Shown here piece by piece: positions 12,196-22,837 of a stretch of DNA of 64,000 nucleotides. The position numbers and the translations under genes are program-made. How positions within the stretch are numbered: position 1 is the stretch's first letter; every line of letters starts with the position of its first letter. A model generated the notes under the pieces. That model saw only the letters and a program-made list of their open reading frames with translations. It did no database searches and was not told where the DNA came from. This DNA comes from Oxytricha trifallax (lineage: Eukaryota; Ciliophora; Spirotrichea; Sporadotrichida; Oxytrichidae), in NCBI GenBank assembly GCA_000711775.1, contig ARYC01000807.1, positions 1-64,000 on the forward strand. Direction: 5' to 3'.

Positions 12196-13272
12196 TCATT
12201 TTAATAACAAACTATTGAAATGATCTATATTATCTTTAGCTTCTTCCCTCTTATTCTAATAGGAGCTCATGACTCTTTGTATTTTCTATCTGTACTTAAG
12301 TTTGAAATTTTTCTTCATCTGTTCATACTTATAGTTTTTACAAATATGATATCATTATTTAGTTTAAAATGCGATATCCCTATTTAAGTTTATATTTAAT
12401 TATAAGCTGCATGCCTTGAATGATAATAAGATATGCATTAAATATCTTCAATAACGCATACCCCCTCTCAATACATGACACACTTACTTATCTAATAAGT
12501 TCCTTCAAAGCTGAATTTAGTAAAATTTAGATCATTTCAAGTCTTTCCTAATCTAATTATTGAGCTTAAATAAATTTCATTTCTTCTTGGTCATTTTCGG
12601 ACAGCTTTTACTCGGATTAGAGAGTAGGACCATTTCTTTGATCTTCAAAAATTGCTGTGAAGTCTTGATTCATATCATTAGTATTTTTAATTTAAATTAA
12701 AAAATGCCCATCATAGTATCTAACCATCGAAGCAATATTATGGCATCTTTTCTGTTTACAGGCTGTCCCAAAGTACTAACTTGGTTTTGTAAGTGATCTA
12801 TTCTTGCATCTTTTAGAGATTTCTCTTCGGAAAGAGTTTGGAAAATCAAGTTTGCCATAATTTATAAATGGAAAATGCTCTAGATTGTGTTTTCTGAATA
12901 AATCTTGAAATATTTTAATTTACAATAGATAGCTTATTTTCAAATGGATTATTGAATTCTTTCAGTAATATTGATGAATAGTATTTTGGTATAACTTCTT
13001 TAAGGAAATTAAGAAAGTATATTTTTAAGCATAAAACTCCAAGGTTTATTGACTGCTTTGCTCATTACCATTTATAAATCTAATTTCTTTGACTATCTCT
13101 TATAAAGTCTTCTTTTCTGTTTAATTTATTTAAGCACCATCTTTGAAAGTTACATCTTTTCTTTTAGATAAAATCCTTTGAATTTCAAATTTTATAAGTC
13201 TAAATTATAAATTACTTTAGTTTGAATTTTCAATCTTATATTTCAATTAATAAGTTAGTTAAAAGTGTTCAT
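12196..13272 (-). CDS. axonemal dynein light chain-like protein (p28/DNALI1 type)
   Basis: The central block reads ALKELIRQVSVSCIERGYAL, closely matching the signature of the p28 inner-arm dynein light chains (ELIRQVTINCAERGLLLL), followed in another exon by HAAYNQIQTQIGI (p28 AAYQTLYESSVAFG) and a C-terminal coiled coil (YEQMKKNFKLKYQQKIQRV) ending at TGA 12196-12198. Upstream exons (MANLIFQTLSEEKSLKDAR from 12857; RKDVTFKDGAQINQTEKKT around 13150) probably belong to it, with the first ATG near 13272, but their joins are uncertain. The family binds inner-arm dynein heavy chains in cilia. The first part is longer and less conserved than in animal p28, so an undefined relative is possible. Confidence 0.6.
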
Positions 13273-14295
13273 GCGTTTGGAACTCAATACAGAGTAAAAG
13301 TCAATCCTCACATAATTTATTGGCTGTTGATTTAATAATCATCAATAAGTCAAATACAAAAACATACATTTAGATTTCGATTAACTGCGAAATATTTTGT
13401 TATATGTTGGCAGAGTTAAAATGCCAAATTTACCTACAATGAGTTTTTATGCAGTCAATTATTCTGAGTTTTATTCATAAGTACAAAGCCCTATAAAACT
13501 ATTTATAATTATAGAGACTTAATCAATCTAAACTTATAGATAATGAGTATTTTCCCCTATCAGGACAAATTGGTTACTAAAGCATGTGAAATAATGGATA
13601 ATGAATAAATTTATGTGCAAAACCTGGTTGAAAAAGAAATTTTGAGTTAATACTTGAAATTGGTTTAAGCATACATTTATGAGTGCTTTAATCTTAAAAC
13701 CTGAAATTTAAAGTTATTATATTCAATGATTTCATGTTAGGTTAAATTAAAAATGTATAAAATAGCGATATGATAAGATTAATTTGTTATTACTCTAAAT
13801 CAATCTTAATTTTAAGAGATGACAACTTGTCTTCTTTATTATTTTACTTAACAATAATTACGGTTCAAACACTTTATTCATTAAATTAAGTTAATTCAGA
13901 AGTCTAACACCACTTTAATCTTTAACAACCAATATGAGGATTTTTATGATTGAAGAAATGTGTTATCAAGCAAGAATCAATATTACAGTGAATTATTTAT
14001 ATTATGCACAGTTAATAGTTTTACAAAGGCAGCAATAATTTTGGTTTATTAAGTATGCTTTGTAACGTAGATGAATCTTTCGATCTGTGAGTTCTTTACC
14101 CATCGAAAGGATATTCAGTTCCTTTTTTCTCATAATAATCATTTGTGTTTGCAATGTTGTTCAGCCTCAAAGTTTTAAGAAGCAAAGTATTAAATTTAGA
14201 TTTGAGGTATTTTAATTATCAATTTTTAATGCTTTAATTTTAGATATCACGATTTAAGTAAAATATAATAATTAATATAAAATATCCAAATAAAG
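13273..14295. other. AT-rich spacer
   Basis: This is mostly AT-rich sequence without conserved coding. The only candidate is a 53-codon ORF at 13543-13704 (listed separately). No repeats, telomere-like sequence or RNA gene were seen. Confidence 0.5.
13543..13704 (+). CDS. possible small protein (53 aa)
   Basis: ATG 13543 to TGA 13702-13704 in the ciliate code, starting MSIFPYQDKLVTKACEIMDN and continuing helical and charged (QNLVEKEILSQYLKLVQ). Composition is more protein-like than the flanks, but there is no homology I recognise. It could be a first exon, an isolated coding segment of a gene completed elsewhere, or chance. Confidence 0.25.
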
Positions 14296-16980
14296 ATGTT
14301 TAAGGCTGAAGTTAGCACAAGGAAAATTGCAGACATGCAAGAGTAGCAACAAGCTGAGCTGCTTGCAAAAATTAATGAAGTTCTAATTGATGGTGGTTAT
14401 TTCAGGGCTAGACTAAACATTGATCCATTTGATAAGGTAAGATTATGCAAATTTTCAAAATTTCTTTAAAGATTCTTGGAGGTATGTGCTGGAGTATCGC
14501 AGGTAGCAATTACGATATAGATATCGAGTTCTAAGATGATCTTAACATGGGTCAAAAGATCAAGTTGTCTGAAAAAGTTGTATCTTCACTTAAAATTATG
14601 GAGTGCCCACTTCAAATCTTTCCTCATCAAATTTAAGGTCTAGATTACCACAAGATTTTCCCTGTGCTACAATGGCTCATCAGAAAACTTATGGAATCCA
14701 GAGATACAAGAGGTGAAAGAAACAAGAAGCAAGGTTTATTGAACTATAACCTCAAGTTTCATGCTGATTAAGAGGCCTAAGACAAGAATCATTCTTAGAA
14801 TAAGGCTGCAGACATTTAAAAAATGAAGGATATTGTGTTCAGAGGCAAACCAAGAAGAGTTTTCAAGAGTAATAGGACAAAAGAAGTTGCTTTCCATGAC
14901 CCTAAAAGAGTCCACACAGCCTTAAGAGAATTCAATGATCTTTCTGCAAACAAAGTTTTCCAAGCAATAATCGATCAAATTGCTCAATTTGATATGGAGG
15001 AAAAGGCTTCCTAGCAATAACAACAAAGAAGAAATCCAGGCTAAGTCGATAATCCATTTTATTTCTTTATTTTATATGGGTTCTGACACTCTACAAGAAC
15101 AAAGGAAGAAGTAATTGCAAGCGTAGAAAAGATGCTTGCTAATGAAAAGGCATCATCTTTGAAGGCATTTGCTAAAAACACCACTGCTGCTGAATTTGAT
15201 TTAAATGAAGGCATTGTCTCTATTAAAAAGAAGGAAGTGAAATCAAAACCATAAGCTCAGAAGTAATAAGTTGATGCACCAGTTGTTGGTCAAGCTCAGT
15301 CAATCGGATAAATGATGCAAAATTAGTCTTAATAAAAAGCTGAACAGATTTCATAAAAACAGGAAACTTAAAACCAAATCACAAATTTTAAATGAAAAGT
15401 ATAAATGAAAGATAAGCTGAAGTCAAAATATTATTTCTATAAATGGAACAAATTTATTACTTTGGATATTAATAATTTGTTTATTAATAAACTAAACCAA
15501 AACTTTAACCCTATCCTATTTAATTATAATTTAAATATTTCTTATTATTGATTAAATTGTAATATATTAGCTTTTAACAAGTTTAAAAGCAAACTTAATA
15601 TGTCCCAATCCAGCAATAAGTAGTATTTTTTATGTATTTTTTGAATTATCTTTGGTATCTTAACAAGAGGAGCAATTCTCTGGATTCTAAGAAGAGCAAG
15701 AGGAACAAGTTTTAGATTAAGATATCTCCCTGATTAGAAGAAAGACTCTGGCAGTCAGAGCAGACAACGTTTCGGACGTGTTTATGCAAAATATCGAGTA
15801 AATCTCAGAGACCGTGAATGAATTCTAAAAGATGTCTGAGCAGTCTTTCCAAAATGACGCTGCTTTCTACTTCAAAAGTGAGAAGGAAAATTACGAGAAA
15901 TAGATCGATAAGTTGAGAAAGAGAATCTAGAAGTCTCAAGCTCAAAAACAAGATTTATCAGTCATGGCTACCACAGTCCAATCAGAGGTTGAGCAGCTTG
16001 AATATGAAAGAGAGCAATACCTTTCATAGGTTACTTTGATTTAAAAGGAGGCTGAGTAGATAGATTAGACCATTGAAAAGAGTAGTGTTAAAGAACACGA
16101 AATCATGGTAGTCACTGCTCTCATTGATGAGAAAGCTAGACTTAATGAGGAGAAACTCTAACTTAAGAAGAATTGCAGAGATGAGAAATCAAAGCTTGAT
16201 TAAGAACTAGAAAAAATGAAAAAGAGGAGAGAGGATATGGAGAAAGATGAGCATGCTGATGTCTTGAGACAGATCGATCAGGAATTTGATCAAGAACATT
16301 CAAAGCTATTAAACTAGAGAAAGCAAATCGCAGATATTAACAGAGTAAGTATTTTAGACCTATAAAATCTTTAACATAGACTATAACTGTACTTCAAAGA
16401 AAAATTGAGAATTGCCCATCAAAGTAAGAGATCACTTAATTCCACAAGAGATTGGTAGAGCTTTTTGATAACTTAAACTTGAAATCAGAGGAGAATCGTA
16501 GATATGTAAACTTATTCAACACTGTGATGGAGAGCAAGAGACTTTTCAAGCAATAATTTGATTATTTGAAGGAAATCAACGAGAGCTATAAGTCATCAAA
16601 GCAAAAGAAAGAGAAGGAGGTACTGCTTCACAATATTAAGAATGTTCTTGACATCATTGACAAAAATATCAATCAATCAAGTGAGTCACTGAATAAACTC
16701 AAAGTTGACTCCCAAAGAGTCTAAGCTTCATATAATGAAAGCTAGTTAGTTTGTTTTATGAAGTAGCATATGTTAATAGCTTAAATAAGCTTATTTGTTA
16801 TTTTATTTAATAGGAAGAATCTTTTAGGTAAGCAATACAAGGATTCAGATTTAAAATATGAACCCTTTACAATTTCATAATGAAAGCATTTTAAGAGAGA
16901 AAGATCATTTCAAGAGAATAAAGGAGTTTGAAGATGAGTGCGATAAGAATGATGCTTTAAGACATAGTCTTAAAAAATGA
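14296..16980 (+). CDS. CCDC93: CCDC93 homologue (CCC/Commander complex subunit)
   Basis: The N-terminal part carries the CCDC93 signature: GGYFRARLNIDPFDK, then after a 35-nt intron (14437-14471) GGMCWSIAGSNYDIDIEF, then FPHQIQGLDYHKIFPVLQWL. The middle (KPRRVF...VHTALREFNDLS, then EEVIASVEKMLANEKASSL) follows the animal order. A 60-nt intron at 15045-15104 removes an in-frame TGA. The coiled-coil half (15670-16980) ends like the animal protein (IENCPSK...ELFDNLNLKSEENRRYVNLFNT, then HFKRIKEFEDECDKN before TGA 16978-16980), with a 36-nt intron at about 16345-16380. Between 15395 (in-frame TGA) and 15670 the join is unresolved: an AT-rich interval with a new ATG at 15600, so it may be an intron/IES or two separate genes. 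In animals CCDC93 acts in endosomal recycling with COMMD proteins. Confidence 0.85.
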
Positions 16981-17075
16981 ATGTTTATCACTCGTCTTGA
17001 TTTTCTTATTAATGATAAATATCTTGATTTTATAATAAATTTAAGCCATAATTAAAATATTTAAAGATTACCTAA

Positions 17076-18119
17076 ATGAAACTAATCGTACTTGCCCTAT
17101 GTCTGGCTTAGCTTGTCAAACTTCAATAAGAAGTGCCAAGATTTGTCATAGACTTCGATACACATCCTTCTTTGAGATATAATGAAGTTTTTGATCATTT
17201 CAAAGATCATATTCTAGAAATGGAAACGTTATTTATTCATTCAATAGCCCTGTAAAAGCAATACTTCTTCAGGGACAATCTTGACTAATTCAAAGATGTA
17301 AATCCTCATGCTTTCTATGCTATGGAAACTCTAGCTTAAAAGATTGGATTAGAGACTTACCAGACTTTCTTTGTAAATTCAATTGTAGATTTCTCTTCTT
17401 TCTGTACATCGATTGTCGCAAGAATGGAGAATGGAACAGTGATTCATGGAAGGAACTTGGATTTTGATTTCCCATAGATTTTAAGCAATTTAGTTTACGT
17501 AGCACTTTACAAAGTCGATGGTAAGATCGTAGCAGAGGCTCCTTCTATTGCTGGTTACATTGGAGCTTACACAGGATTAAGATACGACTCTTTCACTGTG
17601 TCTTATAATGTAAGATTCATAAGAAATATGTCAAACATTGATATTAATATGAATCAAGAACTACAGGGTGTGATTCCTACTGCCTAGCTTATCTAGGAAA
17701 CATTGATTAAAGAGGCCATTGATTTTGATGGAGCTGTTGAAAAGTTATCACACACTCATATTAATACTCCATGCTACATTATAGTAGGCGGAGTTAAACC
17801 TAATGAAGGTATTGTGATTACCAGAGAGAGGGATGGAGTGAATCATACAGAACAGCTCTCAGATACTTAGTGGTTTGTAGCTTAAACAAACATGGACTTT
17901 TGGTTATAAAATGACCCAAGATATGACTTAACTAAGCAGTAGATACTCGCTGTGGGATAAAAAGATATCAACATGGAAATTTTAGTCAGTAAAGTACTTT
18001 GGACCCCTGGAGTTTTGGAACAAATAACAATCTTCTCAGCAAGAATGTCAGTCGCTCTTGATAAGCTTGAAGTTTTAATGGCAAACCAAGCAAAAAAACT
18101 AAATTATCTTACTTAATGA
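17076..18119 (+). CDS. NAAA/acid ceramidase-like amidase, secreted or lysosomal
   Basis: An intron-free ORF of 347 residues. It begins with a signal peptide (MKLIVLALCLAQLVKL) and contains the Ntn-hydrolase nucleophile region SSFCTSIVARMENGTVIHGR, where the Cys would become the N-terminal catalytic residue after self-cleavage, followed by NLDFDF. Further family blocks: PSIAGYIGAYTGLRYDSFT, the TPCYIIVGG segment, GIVITRERDG and the late WFVAQTN motif (the family's lipid-amidase W-V-Q-TN). These enzymes hydrolyse N-acylethanolamines or ceramide in acidic compartments; the exact substrate cannot be told from sequence. The length matches the family. TGA 18117-18119. Confidence 0.85.
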
Positions 18120-18224
18120 CATAGAAAAAATCTTAAATAAAGCTTTATGACAATCATTTATTTCATTTCCAATCCTTTGCATCACCATTATAAGATTAGA
18201 TCAATCACGATAATAGAGTAAGAT

Positions 18225-18530
18225 ATGAATATTAATTAATTATTAAGTAGTAATAAAGAGGGAATCTAAATTTGAAATTTATACCTCAATATTAGGATCT
18301 TCAAAACGAAACTAACAATAATTCCACCCTTCAAGATGTAAATATGATTTCTTATCCGAGACACCTTTCAGAGCTGAGACTTATAAGACAACACAAAAGT
18401 GCTAAGACAAGAAAAAGAAGAATTGGTGTTAAGTTATTTTTAATCTTGAAATATACGAATAACTTCTATTCATTAAATAACGATTGTTTCTATAACCACT
18501 CTTTTCTAATATTTGTCAGAGTTAAATATT
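18225..18530 (+). CDS. possible small basic protein (hypothetical)
   Basis: Protein-like reading from ATG 18225 (MNINQLLSSNKEGIQ) continues, across an unresolved short gap near 18270, into QDLQNETNNNSTLQDVNM and a basic stretch (RQHKSAKTRKRRIGV). It then loses coding character and converges with the minus-strand gene that ends near 18565. Function unknown; it may be only a fragment. Confidence 0.3.
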
Positions 18531-18564
18531 AAATTAAGCAATAGTTAAATCAAGACTTTAAACG

Positions 18565-19375
18565 TCATGATGTTTCTTCTTCATTCTTCAGAGATCTTCT
18601 TTACCTTCGACCTTGGCTTAGTTTTGTTGGTACTCTAATCTCTTCTGTTTCTTTTCGTATAAATATAATTTACTTAGAATATAAATAACCAGCATATATA
18701 GTGAGTCATGAAAATTTTATGAAGTTAAAAAGTTGGCTAATAAAAGTATGAAACCTTCTTCTTTAGTTGAGCCTTGTAGAAACCTTCAGATACAGGTTCA
18801 AAGATACTAACGAGATCCATCTTCACGTCAGTGCTTTCGGTGGATTCTGGGGCGTTGAATTGAATGTCTAGATATCCCTTGACAAGAGAGAAGTTTGCCT
18901 TTCTAGAAAGACCGAAAAAGTTGAGGATGGCGGCATTGTCGTAGGAAATTGCTGGTGATAAGGCCTTTAATTGCTTCTTTAACATCAAATTTACTAATCC
19001 AAAGATAGCTCCTGATTCGTGTTCCATTTCTTTATATAAATTAAATATATTATACCTTATGATAAAATTATTAATTTCTCTCTCATCTTCGTTTTCTTGA
19101 GTGGGGTCGAGGAGAGAAAGCTTCTTAAGTCCGACGTTGGTTGGCTTAATATTGAATTTATATTCAGAATCGCTTGGTGTTTAGGCAATGGTGCATTTAC
19201 CTCCAAAACCTAGATAACCTTGTCTGATTGTTTTCCATTAATCATCGCTATCCTTGAGAATCAGATCAAAATAGGTGGCGATAATGATTTCTAGAGAGTC
19301 TTTGTTGAATTGAACTTTGTTGGCCTTCTTTGTGTATTCAGCGTGTTCTTCTGGTGCTTCATGAGGATTCAACAT
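18565..19375 (-). CDS. hypothetical protein, about 240 aa
   Basis: Not recognised. It starts MLNPHEAPEEHAEYTKKANK at 19375 and is open through the phrases GYLGFGGKCTIAQTPSDSEY and LNFFGLSRKANFSLVKGYLDIQF to about 18737. An unresolved intron then leads to a short basic tail ending at TGA 18565-18567 or 18581-18583, depending on the splice. There are no membrane segments; it is rich in beta-like patches with good codon usage, suggesting a folded and fairly well expressed protein. Confidence 0.6.
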
Positions 19376-19927
19376 GAGACTGATTTAAAAGATAATTAAG
19401 AAATAAAGCAAAATATCTCAATAATAAATGGGTTCTTAGATTATCTAACTTATACTAATATATCAGAGGTTTAATGAGACAAAAACCACGTTTCTCTTAA
19501 AAATCTTTTTACTATAAATCAACTTTAATTTGTTGAATTCTTGAATTAAAGTATTTCTTGCATGTCTAATTTAAAATTAAATTTTAATATATAAATTTTA
19601 AGCTAGTTAAAATATTAATTTATACATCTTTAATGTATAAATTTAACTTTATGATAGCAGAGTCACCGCCAAATTGATCTACAATTTAAACCTTAAAACA
19701 TAACCTAAATATTTTAATAGAAGTGCAAATAAAATTTGTAGATACAAATGTTTTAATAACAACTTAAATGATATAATAATATTTTTTTCTTATTTAATAT
19801 ATCTATCTATATTATGCTTTAATTTTAATCATTCAAGCGAAAAATTAAAATAATATTAATATTCTAATAAGTCCAAGTTATAGAATATAAATTATTAGTC
19901 AACATACACCAATTAATTTTAAATTAT
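19376..19927. other. AT-rich spacer
   Basis: More than 500 bp of very AT-rich sequence between two same-strand genes. I see no ORF, repeat or RNA gene in it. Confidence 0.5.
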
Positions 19928-21025
19928 CATTGAATTTTTGAAATTGAGAAAGAGATACGATAAACTAAATTTTACAATTTTAATTATATTTCATGCCAAG
20001 TTTTAACTAACAAACTTTTTTCAAATAAAAAATAAATAGGATATATATAAGCAAAGGATTTTGAACTTTAAATATCTGGAAGGAGCATTTAAAGATGTTA
20101 AGCCTTGGCGTTCTTTACGATGCTATCGAATTCAGGGAATAAGCTCATTAACTCAACTACATTGATTTCCTTTCTTCTATCAAAGAATTCGTTAATCCAG
20201 TCTTGCAAGAATGTGTCGCTTAATTTACAAAGAAGATTTAAATAGTTCTACAAATATAAAAATGGTATAATGTTAATGTAAGAGCAAGATATCTTTCTTC
20301 CTTGAATGGGATCTTTGCATACACATCAAGGGGATCTGAGACCTTGGTTGAGAAGTGCAAGTCTCTTGAACTGTACTCCATGAATACAGATTTTCCGTTA
20401 GTATGCATTTTACCTGCGATTTAAGTCAATGCGAATCCTACAAAATGGAGAGCGTAGAATTTATTCTTTAATTTAGAAATATTTAAGTCCTAATTTGTAA
20501 AATTCATGATTATTTAGTTACAATAAATGAGTCTGAAACGCCGAAGAGATTCAAATGAGTCCAATTAGCTAGCATTGATGCGACATGATTAAGAGAATTC
20601 TGCAAATCAGTCTTCAATTTATCATCTGAAACACTCAAAATTTCAGTTTCTTGATTCAAAGTATTCTTGTATAATTTACATGTAAACCACAATATTGTGT
20701 TAAGAGATTTATAAATTCCGTAAGGTGGGCTTGCGATTAATGACACGTGTGATACTGCAGTGAATTTAGATTCGCCGACATTGCCAGAGAAAATATAGTC
20801 TACAGCTTTGAAGTCATGATTTTATGGTGCACTAGTCTTTAGAGTACTGAAGTCAATTGCGATTTGTGAATCTCCATGACCTAGCTCTCCCCAGCGTTGA
20901 TTTGCGTGTTTGTGAAGGAAATCGGATTCATGAGTCAACTTATCTTTGATGTGTTGAACGCTAAGCTCAATGTGCAAGGCTGCTGCCATTGAGACACCTA
21001 GTAAAGCTACTAGTAAAGTCCTCAT
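19928..21025 (-). CDS. secreted protein with signal peptide (hypothetical)
   Basis: Not recognised. It starts MRTLLVALLGVSMAAALHIE at 21025, a clear signal peptide. The mature part includes GHGDSQIAIDFSTLKT, then LNTILWFTCKLYKNTLNQE, a 33-nt GT-AG intron (about 20507-20539), then KFYALHFVGFALTQIAGKM and YSSRDLHFSTKVSDPLDVY. A 38-nt interval at 20248-20285 behaves as a GC-AG intron and rejoins RYL to NYLNLLCKLSDTFLQDWI. The last confidently coding segment ends near 20095 (FDSIVKNAKAQHLQM); the frame then stays open in AT-rich DNA to TGA 19928-19930, so the true C-terminus is uncertain. It starts only 84 bp from the divergent RFC locus. Confidence 0.6.
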
Positions 21026-21109
21026 ATTAAGTATTATTTGAATAAAGAATTATATTAATTCAAACATCAAATCTGAAAAACTTAATCAATTTACTTTTAC
21101 TTCCTGTAG

Positions 21110-22263
21110 ATTATATAAAAAAGAACTTATTTTGGAAAGTATCATTTCTCATGATGAAATTATTACAACTGGTAAGCTTGATTTAAAATTATACTGACAT
21201 TCCCGTTTTTAGTCAGGAGATTTATTGAAACAAGAAAGATGCCTCACCTTTTGTTCCATGGTCCACCAGGAACTGGAAAGACCTCATGTAAGTTGTAAAT
21301 CATATTGCTACTATTGGTTGAGTAAATATTGAATATAGGTGTCATCGCTATTGCTAAGCATTTGTATGGAAAAGCTGAGTATAAGAACATGATTTTGGAA
21401 TTAAATGCATCAGATGACAGAGGTATTAATGTTGTTAGAGAGCAGATTAAAAGTTTTAAGCGGGAAACAAAATTTTGATGATAAATAATAGTTGTTACAT
21501 TTATTTTATTTATATACCTCCTTAGTTTCTGTTCTACTTAACAATTAATGAGCAAGGGAATCAAGCTAGTTATTCTTGATGAGTGTGACTCAATGACTTC
21601 ATCAGCTTAATTCGCTCTAAGAAGAAGTAATTTTTATATCTATTGAAGTTTATTTAATTTTTAGTCGTCGAGAAGTACACTAAGACCACAAGATTCTGCT
21701 TCATTTGTAATTATGTATCAAAGATCATTCCAGCTTTGCAATCCAGATGCACAAGATTTAGATTTGGTCCTCTTTAAACTGAGAACATCTTGCCCAAACT
21801 TCATGAGATTGCTGAACTTGAAAACTTGCGACTAGATCAAGACGCAGCAGAGTCTATTGTAAAGTTAAGTGGTGGTGATATGAGAAAGGTCTTGAACGTT
21901 CTTGAAAGTTGCTCCCTAGCTCACAAGCACATCACTCTTCAAAATGTGTATGATGTGACTGGCAGACCTTCCCCCTATGACATCGAGAATATCTACATTT
22001 CCTTAAACAACGATAGACTGAACGATGCTCTTAACACTATCAACTCTTTAAAACAGGTTAAGTCATTATCTGTTGAGGATATTATCAGTGAGATTCACAA
22101 GAAAGTTATGCAGACCAAGATGCTTGATGAAATGAAGATATTCTTGATTTCTCGCATGGCTGAGATTGAATATAGAATGGCTTAAGGCAGTAGTGAGAGA
22201 GTCAATTTAGCTTCATTAGTTGGTGGATTCAATGAAGTTAGATCTGTGAAAGCTTTAAAGTGA
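21110..22263 (+). CDS. RFC5: replication factor C small subunit (RFC5/Rfc3 type), 5' part absent
   Basis: AAA+ clamp-loader subunit. Seen in order: SIISHDEII, Walker [29 protein letters not shown], Walker [10 protein letters not shown], the SRC box ([22 protein letters not shown]), sensor 2 region [13 protein letters not shown], and a C-terminal collar domain ending EVRSVKALK before TGA 22261-22263. Introns: 21160-21202 or so, 21288-21339 or so, and one near 21629-21663. An IES (21452-21528) splits the REQIKSF/CSTQQLMSKG junction. The usual N-terminal block (WVEKYRP box) is not present: coding starts abruptly at 21110 and only spacer lies upstream. RFC loads PCNA at primer-template junctions in the nucleus. 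Confidence 0.9.
21452..21528. other. IES in the RFC gene, pointer AGTTT
   Basis: AGTTT occurs at 21452-21456 and 21524-21528. Deleting one copy plus the 67-bp interval (72 bp in all) joins ATT-AAA-AGT-TT to C-TGT-TCT-ACT and yields [20 protein letters not shown], which lines up with the RFC family (ILSFASTRTIFKKGFKLVIL). Left in place, the interval puts a TGA (21477-21479) into the frame. Confidence 0.92.
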
Positions 22264-22837
22264 ATTGATATTTAGATTTAAACAAGTATAATAACTTTTT
22301 GATTTATAATTTAGATTAAATTTTTCATATTCTATTTCATAAATTAAAACTAAATATAATTTTAATTGTAATAATATGATACTTTCCAAGTCATTAGGTC
22401 TATACTTCTCAACGAATGGTAGTCTTTGAACCATAAACTAATTTATGCATTTTCATAAAAATTAAAAGCTTACATTTTGTAGATCGATCTCCATAGTTAT
22501 TTTTCCCGCAAATTAATTTCAATTATTTATTAATTTATTCAAGCTTTGATATTTGCATTCTAAATTGCTATGAGAAAAAATAGTTAAAGCATTAATTCAC
22601 ATTAACATCTACTTTATTTTCTCAATTTCATTAGCATATTTAAATCTGTAAATTAAAATATATGTAGAATTGTTTTATACTTTACTTAAGATTAATATTA
22701 TTATAATTTTGTATTTACTCATTACTAATATTTATTTGTATTTCCTTTTAAATTTTTCTCATTGTATCTTGAAGTTAAATTTTCATAAAAATAAATTTTT
22801 GCATTTAAGTTTAAGGTTTATTTATAAGAGTGTATTC
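22264..22837. other. AT-rich spacer
   Basis: Very AT-rich intergenic DNA between convergent genes. No coding frame, repeat or RNA gene recognised. Confidence 0.5.

Noticed and set aside
15022..15104. Repeat AACAAAG flanking 76 bp in CCDC93 as an IES pointer
   Set aside because: The spacing is not a multiple of three and would shift the frame; a 60-nt intron (15045-15104) solves the TGA in frame.
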